45,313 bases of DNA from a virus, in IMG/VR virus record IMGVR_UViG_3300045120_000167, positions 1 to 45,313 of that record; one strand, written 5' to 3'. The notes below the pieces were generated by a model. The model did not search any database and was not told the origin of the DNA. It saw nothing but the letters and a program-made list of their open reading frames with translations. Position numbers and translations under genes: made by a program. Positions 1-7,888 of this stretch are shown in pieces; the first letter of the stretch is position 1; every line of letters starts with the position of its first letter.

Positions 1-119
1 TTGCGCGGGGCCGGCGGAGCGTGCGCCTCGAGCTGCGCCTGGGCGATCTTCCGGGTCATCGCGTCGGTGCGCGGATCGTCGGCCAGGCGCTTGATCTTGG
101 CGTAGAGCTTCGGGTTCAT
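1..119 (-). CDS. Small basic/helical protein, 3' end beyond window edge
   Basis: Starts at ATG 119 on the minus strand and encodes 39 residues beginning MNPKLYAKIKRLADDPRTD before running off the left edge without a stop. It is lysine/arginine rich and looks helical. If the molecule is circular and position 1 is followed by 45313, the frame continues as K-K-A-K and a stop, giving a 43-residue protein with a basic tail. It lies just after the SSB-like gene in the leftward block. I recognise no family. Confidence 0.6.
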   Translation of the reverse strand, partial: MNPKLYAKIKRLADDPRTDAMTRKIAQAQLEAHAPPAPR

Positions 120-122
120 GGC

Positions 123-1013
123 TCAAAAGGGGACCGAGTCAGGGTCGATCGCCGCCTGCCGCGCAGGAGCATCGTCATGCCCGCCGACGGTAGCCGCGAA
201 GAACGCCGGCCGGTACTGGTCGTAAAGAGCGCGCATCGCCATCGCCTCGTTCTCGTCCTCGATCAGTTCGACGAATTGGTAGTCATAGGCAAAAAAGTCG
301 TCTCCGCTCGAGCCGCGAGACTTCTTCACCACAATCCGCCATCGCTGAAGAAATCCGGCGACTCCCCTGGCGCTTATGGCGTTGGCCATATTCTCGGTCG
401 GTTGCTGCCCCGTCCGCGACGACCTGAAAACCACAATTTGTTTCTCGCCGGCCGGGAGATCGATAAGCCAGAGAACGTCGAACGTCTTGACCGCAATCGG
501 CTTGGAATGAGGATCGTCATCCTGCGACGTCCCCCATTCATGCGCCCCCGTCTCCATAACGGTGCGTCCCAGCTTCCAGGTGTAGGTGCGCGGATTCATG
601 GGATACTTGATCTCGAACGACAGATTGGGAACGTCCCAGTTGATTCCATCCGACGCCACCGCGAGCGGCCCCTTGCCTCCTTCCGTGTTGGTCCCCCTCG
701 GAGCCCAGACTTGGTAGCTCTTGCGCACCATGAGAGGCGAACCGATCACGCTCGTTCCGATGTTCTGGTTGAGAACCGTCACCCAAAAGTTTCCCGGGCG
801 CGCATCGGGGACGCCGTCGAGAACCTCGGGCGACTGACCGGCGAGCAGCTTGAGAAGCGGCGGCTTGAGGTCGCTCGCGTCGAGGTTGCCGAATGAGGTT
901 CCTTCGGACAATTTGCGAAGATGCGCGGGAACGCCGCCGCTGCGATGTTCGATGATTTCACTGGCCATGGGAATTGCTTTCAGTTTGAGATGGGGTTTGA
1001 GCGGCGCGTTCAT
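123..1013 (-). CDS. Phage conserved protein, possible single-stranded DNA-binding protein
   Basis: A 296-aa protein. The start at 1013 forms an ATGA overlap with the stop of the upstream gene; an internal ATG at residue 16 (MASEIIEHRSGG) is the alternative. The C-terminus ends DPDSVPF, an acidic stretch followed by a hydrophobic PF tip like the bacterial SSB tail that recruits replication proteins. The middle (NFWVTVLNQNIGTSV, PLMVRKSYQVWAPRG) resembles a conserved phage protein I know only as a replication-associated hypothetical. Its place in the replication block fits a ssDNA-binding role, but I see no classical OB-fold signature, so the function is inferred from the tail and the context. 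Confidence 0.55.
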   Translation of the reverse strand: MNAPLKPHLKLKAIPMASEIIEHRSGGVPAHLRKLSEGTSFGNLDASDLKPPLLKLLAGQSPEVLDGVPDARPGNFWVTVLNQNIGTSVIGSPLMVRKSYQVWAPRGTNTEGGKGPLAVASDGINWDVPNLSFEIKYPMNPRTYTWKLGRTVMETGAHEWGTSQDDDPHSKPIAVKTFDVLWLIDLPAGEKQIVVFRSSRTGQQPTENMANAISARGVAGFLQRWRIVVKKSRGSSGDDFFAYDYQFVELIEDENEAMAMRALYDQYRPAFFAATVGGHDDAPARQAAIDPDSVPF

Positions 1014-1210
1014 TGCAGCAACCGCGCGTCGAGCAGGGCCTTGGCGGCCTTGTTATAGGCGTCGCGCGCGTCCTGTAAGAAAAAAATAGCGCGCACAATC
1101 TCATCCGTCTTTGGATCTTCGAGCTGCAGGATGACGCCATCGACCACGCCAAGCAGGAATCCGAGCGCCTCGGCGCGAGCGATCTCCAGATCGACGTCAG
1201 ACGGGCTCAT
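1010..1210 (-). CDS. Small hypothetical protein, translationally coupled
   Basis: A 66-aa predicted helical protein (starts MSPSDVDLEIARAEALGF, ends KALLDARLLQ). It overlaps the upstream gene's 3' end by 14 nt, and its own stop overlaps the next start (ATGA), so it sits in the middle of a coupled three-gene unit with the 170-aa protein and the SSB-like protein. A GGAG lies about 11 nt before the ATG. No family recognised. The context suggests an accessory role in DNA metabolism, as inference only. Confidence 0.7.
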   Translation of the reverse strand: MSPSDVDLEIARAEALGFLLGVVDGVILQLEDPKTDEIVRAIFFLQDARDAYNKAAKALLDARLLQ

Positions 1211-1709
1211 CGTTCGACACTCCGCTCTTGGTGATCGAAACCAGCTGAGAGGTGCCGACTTTGAACAAATCCTTCGGCAACGGCCGGCCGGCGAACTCTT
1301 CCTCCTTGGCGAACGACGATAACGTCGGCGCGGCCACGGTCTCGATGATGAGTCCCGAGTTGCCCGTCTCCCGCAGCCATTCCAAGCCCTTTTCCTTGTT
1401 GAGCATGGTCGCGCCCCACCGGACTTTGATCGTCACCGTCCCAAGGCCGACCACGTTGACCGTCTTGATGTTTTGATTGGTGAAGATCGTCGGAATGGTG
1501 TTGTAGGAAAGCCCGTTAACGTGCTCTCCCAGCGCGCTGACGCGATCCTTCAGCGAACGATACAGTTCGCGCACATAGGCGAAATGGGTGACAATCGTGG
1601 GGATGTCGTTGGTCTGGACGACCGCAGTCGTGTCCGCCTCGATATCGTCCAGCAATCGGCTGAGTCTGGCGACGGCGCAATCGCCAATCGCCTTGGTTTC
1701 GTCTTTCAT
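1197..1709 (-). CDS. Conserved phage hypothetical next to SSB-like gene
   Basis: A 170-aa protein. The N-terminal 60 residues are helical (KAIGDCAVARLSRLLDDIEA); the C-terminal half is mixed and includes VTIKVRWGATMLNKEKGLEWL and LIIETVAAPTLSSFAKEEEF. The start at 1709 is preceded by AAAGGACACGCGCC, the strong leader reused before many leftward genes here. It is the first gene after a promoter-like element at 1759-1785. I recognise it only as a hypothetical that travels with phage ssDNA-binding/exonuclease modules. Function unknown. Confidence 0.7.
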   Translation of the reverse strand: MKDETKAIGDCAVARLSRLLDDIEADTTAVVQTNDIPTIVTHFAYVRELYRSLKDRVSALGEHVNGLSYNTIPTIFTNQNIKTVNVVGLGTVTIKVRWGATMLNKEKGLEWLRETGNSGLIIETVAAPTLSSFAKEEEFAGRPLPKDLFKVGTSQLVSITKSGVSNDEPV

Positions 1710-1758
1710 GGCGCGTGTCCTTTCGAAGAGCCAATAGGGTTACGGCTCACGGATAGGA

Positions 1759-1785
1759 CTACATGGGGGACTGCGCCGCTGTCAA
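1759..1785 (-). promoter_or_regulatory. Possible sigma70-like leftward promoter
   Basis: On the minus strand a TTGACA (1780-1785) is followed by CATGTAGTCC; the best -10-like hexamer (ATGTAG, 1759-1764) is only 15 nt away, shorter than the usual 16-18. The same CATGTAGT string follows TTGACA at 10908-10937. It lies in the 86-nt gap ahead of the gene starting at 1709. Confidence 0.4.
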
Positions 1786-1795
1786 GCGGAAAATG

Positions 1796-2368
1796 TCAGG
1801 GAATGCGAATACCGTTGGACGGCGGCGCGACGGTCGAGCCCTGCGCGTTGATCGCGGTGACCACACAGTCGATGACCTTGCCCGTGTCGGTTGCGGTGAC
1901 GATCGTGTAGGTCGCCGTGGACGAATTTGATCCAAAATTCACCGAGTTGCGGCGAAACTGATAGTTCTTGCTGGTTGGCGTGCCGACCCAGTTGCCCTGC
2001 GTGCAGGTGAGCACCGAACCGTTGGCGTAAGGCGGGACGCCGGAAAGATAAGGGACGTCGACGAGGCCCGGCGGCGAAACGACGCCAAGCACGCCGTCGA
2101 TCGCGGCGATCATCGTGTTGTTGCTCAGATTGCCGCCTTTGCCCTTGTTGACGATCAGATTGATGTCGTTGGTGAAGCGCGAATGCACCGGCGGCATGAT
2201 GATCCTGAGCGCCGCGGCGGGAGCCTGGATCGTCATGTCATGAGTCGTCACGTCGGACGCCAGCGCGGCGCTGATCGCCGTCAACTCGGCATTGCGATTC
2301 GCATTGGTCTTGTGGATCGCGTAGGCAAAGGCGATCTGCTGGGCGAAGTCGACTTCACGAAGGCTCAT
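1796..2368 (-). CDS. Virion-like protein with C-terminal bacterial Ig-like domain
   Basis: A 190-aa protein. Residues 1-75 are helical and alanine rich (REVDFAQQIAFAYAIHKT). From about residue 100 a beta domain follows the pattern of phage/bacterial Ig-like repeats: VPYLSGVPPYANGSVLTCTQ, then GNWVGTPTSKNYQF, ATYTIVTATDTGKVIDCVV and TAINAQGSTVAPPS. Ig-like domains of this type usually sit on virion surface proteins and bind carbohydrate weakly. The start at 2368 has GGAG 7 nt upstream and an ATGA overlap with the proline-rich gene before it. It is odd that a virion-like gene lies on the strand opposite to the structural operon. Confidence 0.7.
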   Translation of the reverse strand: MSLREVDFAQQIAFAYAIHKTNANRNAELTAISAALASDVTTHDMTIQAPAAALRIIMPPVHSRFTNDINLIVNKGKGGNLSNNTMIAAIDGVLGVVSPPGLVDVPYLSGVPPYANGSVLTCTQGNWVGTPTSKNYQFRRNSVNFGSNSSTATYTIVTATDTGKVIDCVVTAINAQGSTVAPPSNGIRIP

Positions 2369-3699
2369 GGACCGGCTCCAAAGAAGGCAAGCGGATTATA
2401 GCCAAAGCCGCCCGGCGTGGGACGAGGCGGCGCAGGTGGAACATATGGAGAGTGCGCAATCGCATGGGCAATCGCATTTGGGTCCGCTCCAGGGGGCAAG
2501 GGCATAGGCTGCAACTGAGACCCGCTAAATGTATTACCGCCCATGAACTGATCGCCAAGCGCGGCATTGTCTACCCAATTCGATCTATTGATGGCTCCAG
2601 CAGTGGGCGCCCCGCCGCGGCCGCTGACGGGCTGCGCTTGGGCGCTCGGGATATCGGCCGCGAACGCCGCGAGCGGGCCAGCGACCGGCCCGGTCCCGGT
2701 CCAATCGCCGGGAGCCATAGGCGCTGAACCGGGCTGGTAATAGTTCTGCGAACCTCGAGGGCCGTTGCCGCTGTTCGGAGCGCCCCACGCGGTCGTAGGG
2801 CCGCGAAAGATCTGCGGCGCGGGCGCATCCATGCCGCCAGGCACCCACGTCGGCGTGCGGGCGTTGCCCACCGTTTGGCGATAATGCCCAAGGTCGACGT
2901 CGGACGGCTGAATCATGCCGGGGCTAGCCGAGCCTCCGCCGCCTTTGCCCCCGCGTTGTTGCTGAATCGAAGGGGCGCGCTGCGGTCCATGCTGCGGCAA
3001 ATAAGCGGGAATCGGGCCGCGATTGAACGGCGGCAGGTAATTCGAGGGACCCGCCGGCCCAAACGGCGGCGGCGGACTAGGCGGAACGGGTCCGCTCGGA
3101 CCGCGGCCCGGGCCGGATTGCGTCTGCGTCTGCGTGTCCGTTTGAGGCCAAAGATATTGTTTAACCGCACTACCCAACTCACTCAGCGTTAGGGGATTGT
3201 TGAGCCTCTCATTGACCTGCGCCTCTGTAGGCTGGTTGGCGGCAAGAGCGCCGATCGCACTAACAATCGGAGGGCCCATGGGCATCCGAAACGTCGGCGG
3301 CGGAGCGGCAGGCGTGCCAAAACGAGAACTCGGCGTCAGTTGACCGCTGACCGTCGGAGAGGTTTCCGGCGCAACCGCAGATGGGGACAGATAACGCGGA
3401 GCGCCACTCGAAGAGTCAGGGGTGGTCAGAGGGCGAACCGCCGGCAGATTGCCGCTCGGCGCAGCGCCGGGAGTGGCCATTTCAGGATTAGGCATCCTGG
3501 TAGCCGTAGCGACGTCCGGGAAATACGGACGACCCGCAACTCGGGGATTGCCCTGCGGCCAGCTCCTTGCCGACAGTTCATCCGGAACACTGTTTATGCG
3601 CGTGCCAGGCGGCTGCGATTTCGGAACCAGGTTCCCGTACTCGTCTAAATCCCAGCCGCTGGAACCAATAGCGGTATCATAATCAGGAGGGCCAGCCAT
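2365..3699 (-). CDS. Large Pro/Gly-rich disordered protein, probable virion component
   Basis: A 444-aa protein dominated by P, G, A, S and Q, with few predicted structured segments. Recognisable strings are the N-terminal SSGWDLDEYGNLVPKSQPPG, a short helical patch near residues 150-175 (LTLSELGSAVKQYLW) and several PPPF/GPSGP runs. It resembles in composition the disordered proteins of the late block (22161-22703, 34466-35365) and carries PGTRINS, close to their PGTTLNS motif. The start shares one base with the preceding stop (TGATG). No family recognised; a capsid-internal or scaffold-like role is an inference from composition. Confidence 0.65.
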   Translation of the reverse strand: MAGPPDYDTAIGSSGWDLDEYGNLVPKSQPPGTRINSVPDELSARSWPQGNPRVAGRPYFPDVATATRMPNPEMATPGAAPSGNLPAVRPLTTPDSSSGAPRYLSPSAVAPETSPTVSGQLTPSSRFGTPAAPPPTFRMPMGPPIVSAIGALAANQPTEAQVNERLNNPLTLSELGSAVKQYLWPQTDTQTQTQSGPGRGPSGPVPPSPPPPFGPAGPSNYLPPFNRGPIPAYLPQHGPQRAPSIQQQRGGKGGGGSASPGMIQPSDVDLGHYRQTVGNARTPTWVPGGMDAPAPQIFRGPTTAWGAPNSGNGPRGSQNYYQPGSAPMAPGDWTGTGPVAGPLAAFAADIPSAQAQPVSGRGGAPTAGAINRSNWVDNAALGDQFMGGNTFSGSQLQPMPLPPGADPNAIAHAIAHSPYVPPAPPRPTPGGFGYNPLAFFGAGP

Positions 3700-4073
3700 C
3701 AGCGTTTATCCGTGGACCCGACCCCCGGAACAACCCCTCGCCGCGTCTCGAGCGCGTCAGGAGCGGACTCTTCCTCCTGCGCCTTCATCCAGGCTTCGGG
3801 ACCGCCGGCCGCTTCCATCGCAGCGCTGCGCGCGCGTTGCTCGTCGCCAATCGTCGCATACGGGAAGGCGGGGTCGTAAGGCTGGCCCGGCACATATTCC
3901 CGCAGCTTTGTCTCTGGCGGCTGATCGCGCGCGGCAAGCTCGAGCTTCATTTCCTGCGGGTCGCTCGTTCCGGACGGCGCGGGCGGGTTGCGAGTGACGG
4001 GCGGCCTCGCGTCGTCATCGCGCTTGTGCGCTGGCGGTTCATGCTTGGGAGGCGGATGCGGAGTGCTGGCCAT
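3699..4073 (-). CDS. Proline-rich, charged hypothetical protein
   Basis: A 124-aa protein starting MASTPHPPPKHEPPAHKRDD. I chose ATG 4073 over the upstream TTG at 4088 because a GGAG sits 9 nt before it. Residues 1-45 are His/Pro/Lys-rich and disordered. The C-terminal half (PGQPYDPAFPYATIGDEQR, GPEAWMKAQEEESAPDALET) is acidic. It precedes the 444-aa disordered protein with a one-base overlap, so the two are probably co-translated. Function unknown. Confidence 0.6.
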   Translation of the reverse strand: MASTPHPPPKHEPPAHKRDDDARPPVTRNPPAPSGTSDPQEMKLELAARDQPPETKLREYVPGQPYDPAFPYATIGDEQRARSAAMEAAGGPEAWMKAQEEESAPDALETRRGVVPGVGSTDKR

Positions 4074-4091
4074 GGGTGCAATCTCCAAAGA

Positions 4092-4430
4092 TCACCGCGG
4101 ACTATCGTTTAAATCCCGCAAAAGCGCAATGCCCCTAAGCCGTTCGTCGCCGTCCGGGCAAACGACAAAAACTAAGGACGGCACAGGAACGACAACCTTA
4201 ACGGAAATAGGCGTCACGATTCGCTTAATAGGCGTCACGATTCTTTTTGCCCCCCAACACCGCTGCGGATATGGATAATGCCATATGGCGTAGCAATGCG
4301 CCTCAGAAGGGGTCGATGTGATCAGGATCGTCGCGCTCGCCAGGCTCGAAAGGACGATAGCGGCCGTCATCCTTCTTCTTGTTGCCGCGCCATGGCGGCG
4401 GGCTGACCATCGATTGAACAGGATTGTCAT
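4092..4430 (-). CDS. Small secreted protein of the HCY..WHYPYPQRC type, overlapping the primase gene
   Basis: About 112 aa. An arginine-rich start (AATRRRMTAA) leads into a hydrophobic stretch and an apparent signal-peptidase site (TSTPSEA|HCYAIW), then the motif HCYAIWHYPYPQRCWGA. I know small exported proteins with HCY.xWxYPxPQRC from rhizobial genomes, where they are uncharacterised. The ATG at 4430 is preceded by GGGGGA 6 nt away; a shorter start at 4370 lacks positive charges ahead of the hydrophobic core. The first 128 nt lie in another frame inside the 3' end of the primase-helicase gene. It could act in the envelope at lysis or as a host-modifying protein; both are guesses. Confidence 0.5.
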   Translation of the reverse strand: MTILFNRWSARRHGAATRRRMTAAIVLSSLASATILITSTPSEAHCYAIWHYPYPQRCWGAKRIVTPIKRIVTPISVKVVVPVPSLVFVVCPDGDERLRGIALLRDLNDSPR

Positions 4431-6807
4431 CAAAGTCCCCCGGTCCCATGTCCCATTGCGGCTCCAATTTCAGGTTGTGCGCGTCGCTCAGTTTCTGCAG
4501 CAATTTGCCGTAACCCCACCGAAACTTGAAGTAGCCTCCGCCGCCCGCGCGCGCCGGCTCGATCACGCCAGCCCTTTCGTATTCAACCATCACGCTCGAC
4601 GCCTCGACGCGGCTCCTCGCCCCGTCCTCGCGCAGGATGGCGGCGCGCAGGTGATAGAGGTTGAACCAAGCCGTGATGTCGTTGGCGGGCAGAACGCGAG
4701 CGGACGCGACGATCTGGCGGGCGAGTTCGCGCGCCTTCGACATGGTGCTCTTGACCACGTTCTCATCGTTGCGCGACGAATGCGTCAGATCCTCAAGCCC
4801 TTCGCGCGAGCATGGAAAATCGCGAAAATACCTCATCAAATGTTGCTTGGCGTCGACCGACTCCAGCATGTCGACGAAGCGCTGGTAGAAAGGCTTTAAG
4901 CCTACCGTCCATTCCAGAAACTCAACGTCCGTCATTCCTTTGTTCTGGGCGGTCCACGCCGTGATGAAAAATAACGCGCGATCGACGGCGTCCTCGGGCT
5001 TCAGGCCGATGTCGGTTTGATTGGCGGCGAGGATCAGGCGCGCGGGAATGTAATAGTCGCGCTGATGGCCGAATTTGACCTGCCCTGAAATCTGCGTTTG
5101 GCGAACGATCTTCTTCACCTCGTTGATGCCGGCCTGGCCCTCGATCCGCACCTCGTCGATGAAGACAATCAATTTGCCGATAAACGGCGTGATGAGAAAA
5201 TTGTTGTTGACCAGTGCGGAGCCTGTGCCATTACCAGCGAGTTCGCCAAACAAGGCCCGCATCAGATTGTCGCCAAACAGCGACTTGCCGATGCCCTGGC
5301 CGCCAATGATCACGGGGCAAACCTGTTGCTTTTTCTCAGGATGCTGAATCGTCCAGGCGACGAAGGCTTTAAGCCAGTCCATCTGCGCCGGGTTGTCGCG
5401 GGTCAGCAGCCCCAGCATGGTGTCGAGCATGCCGACGACCTTGGCCATGATCGCCTGGTCGATCGTCCCCGCGGGCTTGATGGCGAACCCCCGATAAATA
5501 TTGAGAACCTTGTATTCCTCGGGCTGCCAGTCGCCCGTCAGTAGTCCGTGCACCGGCGAATGGCGCAGGATGACGCCGGGGTCCTCGCCCGGGAACATGT
5601 CGCTCTTGGCCACGTCGGTGCGAAGCGGGCTTGAGGCGTACAGTCGAAAGACGTTGTGTTTCTTCTTGCCGACGAACACGAACTGATTGTCGTGATTGCG
5701 AACCAGCTCATCGTGGCTAAACTCGTAACGCAGCCCCTTCGTGATGTTGTCGCGGTCGATGTAGGCGCCGGCCGAAAGGTCGAGGATGTATCGCTCGGCC
5801 ATTTGCTCGATCACGGTGATGTCGGAGCCTGCCTTCATCGCGCGCCGAACGCCGCGCATGCCCTCGGGTCCAAAGGTCTCCTCGATCGCCTTCCAGCCCG
5901 CTATGGGCGCGTCGGGATTGTGGGCGAGCGCGGTCTCGCCTTGGAGGTATGCCGACTTCAAATCAGCGTCCGCTCCAAAGCGGCCAAGAAAAGCAATCAG
6001 ATCAAGCGCGTGCTCGGCCGCGTCGATCGGACTCCAGCAACCGCCTTCCAGATTTTTATCGGGAGCGTTGATCGCCGCGCCCTCGCGAACCAGGCGCGCA
6101 ATCCAACCGCCGACGCGGCGAGTGAGGATCGCGTCCCACTCGGTTAGCCCATCGAGATAAGTCCGCACCCAATAGGCAAGCGTCGCGAACGCGACGGCGC
6201 GGGCGATCTCGGGCATGGTCGTCGAGGCGATCGCCCGGGGCTCAAGGTCTTCGAGGCCCAAGGCGGCGTCGAGCGCCGCGGCCCTGCCCCTCGGCCGCCA
6301 CACGACAATGCCCTCGGGCGTGCGCGACCCCGGCAGGGGCCTGGAGAACCGTGAGAGGCCCTTGACGGTCTTGGCGGGAGGCGTGGACGCCTTGATGCTG
6401 GTCTCGGTCCAGTGGCCTCGCTTGTCCTTGTAGCCGCGCGGCCAGAGTTGGCGCGCGATCGTCTCATGGTCCTCGACTTTGAGGATGACGGCGTGGATGC
6501 GCTCGACCCCAAACGCGGCGCGCGCGTCGACCTTGAGATGATCGGCGGCGAGAAAGAAGGCGTGGGCGAAGGCGTCGTCGCCGGCCTTGATGCCGAGTTC
6601 GAGGTAACCGCCTTCGAGGCGGACGCCCAAGTTGGCGTCGTTTGTGCTGTCCCATCCCTCGATGTCGATGTCGAGCGCGCCGGCAATCTCATCCTGGGCG
6701 CTGGGCGTGTCGCCATGCGGGCGGAAAAAGACAGCGGGAGCGTTGAGTCGGTGCTTGACGATGAATTGCGTGGTTAATAGGCGCTGGACGCCGGCGTCCG
6801 CTGACAT
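4303..6807 (-). CDS. Phage primase-helicase (DUF5906/D5-like P-loop ATPase)
   Basis: An 834-aa protein, the main replication enzyme of the window. A Walker A GGQGIGKS lies at residues 502-509 and a Walker B LIVFIDE at 546-552, followed by a helical sensor region (AANQTDIGLKPEDAVDRALF), the layout of SF3-type helicases in phage primase-helicases. The N-terminal 500 residues hold the presumed primase region (IAGALDIDIEGWDS; HAVILKVEDHETIARQLWPR), where I cannot place catalytic carboxylates with certainty. The start follows GAAAGACACGCC, a weak form of the recurring leader. Expected role: unwinding and priming at the phage origin, with host polymerase doing synthesis since no phage polymerase is visible. 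Confidence 0.85.
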   Translation of the reverse strand: MSADAGVQRLLTTQFIVKHRLNAPAVFFRPHGDTPSAQDEIAGALDIDIEGWDSTNDANLGVRLEGGYLELGIKAGDDAFAHAFFLAADHLKVDARAAFGVERIHAVILKVEDHETIARQLWPRGYKDKRGHWTETSIKASTPPAKTVKGLSRFSRPLPGSRTPEGIVVWRPRGRAAALDAALGLEDLEPRAIASTTMPEIARAVAFATLAYWVRTYLDGLTEWDAILTRRVGGWIARLVREGAAINAPDKNLEGGCWSPIDAAEHALDLIAFLGRFGADADLKSAYLQGETALAHNPDAPIAGWKAIEETFGPEGMRGVRRAMKAGSDITVIEQMAERYILDLSAGAYIDRDNITKGLRYEFSHDELVRNHDNQFVFVGKKKHNVFRLYASSPLRTDVAKSDMFPGEDPGVILRHSPVHGLLTGDWQPEEYKVLNIYRGFAIKPAGTIDQAIMAKVVGMLDTMLGLLTRDNPAQMDWLKAFVAWTIQHPEKKQQVCPVIIGGQGIGKSLFGDNLMRALFGELAGNGTGSALVNNNFLITPFIGKLIVFIDEVRIEGQAGINEVKKIVRQTQISGQVKFGHQRDYYIPARLILAANQTDIGLKPEDAVDRALFFITAWTAQNKGMTDVEFLEWTVGLKPFYQRFVDMLESVDAKQHLMRYFRDFPCSREGLEDLTHSSRNDENVVKSTMSKARELARQIVASARVLPANDITAWFNLYHLRAAILREDGARSRVEASSVMVEYERAGVIEPARAGGGGYFKFRWGYGKLLQKLSDAHNLKLEPQWDMGPGDFDDNPVQSMVSPPPWRGNKKKDDGRYRPFEPGERDDPDHIDPF

Positions 6808-6864
6808 GGCGTGTCTTTCAGGGAATGGACAAAACGCTCAGACGCAACTATGAATGTTCAGGGG

Positions 6865-7347
6865 CTACGCGTGTCCAGCCCCTTCTTTAGGGCTTCCTGT
6901 TGTTGGCGCGGCGGGAAGCCCGTTTTCTTTCAACGCCGCCGACGCGGCCTCGACATAGCTCTCCCATTTGGCTTTCTTCAAGTCGATATGCCATTCCTCG
7001 CCAAAACTGTTGACGATCAGCCAACCGTCCAGGATCTTCCAGACGCGCCAGGCGCGGCCCTTGGAGACCAGCCAGCAGTGGGCATCCACCTGAGCCTCGA
7101 AGGGGCATGGGCGGCGCTCTGTGAGGCTCCTAGGGGGCATGACGCCGAGTTGAGCGAGGGCAATGATCGCGTCAGTCGGCGGGGCAGCTTGTTTCTTGGC
7201 CTCGCCGTTGATCTCGATCGGCGTCCAATGCCAGCGCCGCCATTGGCCAAGGAGAGCGTCGAAGCCGTCGTCAGCGGCCTTGAGAAGCTCCCACTGGGCG
7301 ATCCAATCGGGCTCATCGAGGCTCGCGGCGACCTCGGCCGGGGTCAT
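6865..7347 (-). CDS. Hypothetical protein upstream of primase-helicase
   Basis: A 160-aa, tryptophan-rich protein (QWELLKAADDGFDALLGQWR, then CWLVSKGRAWRVWKILDGW and LIVNSFGEEWHIDLKKAKWE). The start overlaps the stop of the preceding gene (ATGA at 7344-7347). The C-terminal tail is disordered. It is the last gene of the 8294-6865 chain before the primase-helicase and may assist replication or host takeover; no family recognised. Confidence 0.65.
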   Translation of the reverse strand: MTPAEVAASLDEPDWIAQWELLKAADDGFDALLGQWRRWHWTPIEINGEAKKQAAPPTDAIIALAQLGVMPPRSLTERRPCPFEAQVDAHCWLVSKGRAWRVWKILDGWLIVNSFGEEWHIDLKKAKWESYVEAASAALKENGLPAAPTTGSPKEGAGHA

Positions 7348-7682
7348 GTCCGGTAGCCCGCGACCTTGGCCGCGAGGGCTTCGTTGACGGCCTGGGTCAT
7401 GTCGTCGGTCACATAACGGCGTCGCGCCTCATCAACGCCCAAGGCTTCAACCAGGTCGTTGACCTCCCGCGCCGGATGACTGCGCGGATAGCTCGCAGCC
7501 TCGCCGGTGAATGCGGAATAGAACAGCGTGTTCTTGCTGCGCTTAAACAACTTGACCAGGACAGGAATAGGCACGCCGTCGCGCCACAGCACATTGGCGG
7601 CGATGCGGTCGGATTGCGAGATGGCGTCCTTGCGCGGGGCGACCCGCGCTTGGCGGATGAGATTGCGGTCGAGTTCTGTCAT
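7344..7682 (-). CDS. Small putative helix-turn-helix DNA-binding protein
   Basis: A 112-aa protein. Residues about 25-60 (RIAANVLWRDGVPIPVLVKL then FKRSKNTLFYSAFTG) have the rhythm of a helix-turn-helix that reads through G-V-P-I-P-V-L as the turn and RSKNTLFYS as the recognition helix. The C-terminal half is helical (AREVNDLVEALGVDEARRRY). It overlaps both neighbours by ATGA. A small regulator of phage or host transcription is plausible, but family and target are not recognised. Confidence 0.55.
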   Translation of the reverse strand: MTELDRNLIRQARVAPRKDAISQSDRIAANVLWRDGVPIPVLVKLFKRSKNTLFYSAFTGEAASYPRSHPAREVNDLVEALGVDEARRRYVTDDMTQAVNEALAAKVAGYRT

Positions 7683-7888
7683 GTCTGCGGCCTTCCAAAA
7701 GCGCGGGCGAGGCGGTCGCGCGCCTCGTCCTTATCACGTTCCTCCAAGGCGATCATGCGCTCGGCCTCCTTGAGGAGGGCAATGTCGATAGCGCGCCGCT
7801 TGGCGCGGTACATGCGCGCCCAATGAGGATTGGATTTCGAGCTGGATGGATCGGCGCGGCCGCGCCATGGGCCGGGATGGGCGGTCAT
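7679..7888 (-). CDS. Small basic, helical hypothetical protein
   Basis: A 69-aa protein starting MTAHPGPWRGRADPSSSKSN. It has two charged helices (RAKRRAIDIALLKEAERMIA, LEERDKDEARDRLARAFG). I chose ATG 7888, which overlaps the previous stop (ATGA), over a longer open frame reaching 8287 whose extra 133 residues are the shadow of the next genes. Highly charged; may be RNA or DNA binding, without a family match. Confidence 0.6.
   Translation of the reverse strand: MTAHPGPWRGRADPSSSKSNPHWARMYRAKRRAIDIALLKEAERMIALEERDKDEARDRLARAFGRPQT

Noticed and set aside
21-896. 291-aa open frame on the plus strand opposite the SSB-like gene
   Set aside because: Arg-rich low-information sequence; the minus frame has the VPF tail and is coupled to neighbouring genes.
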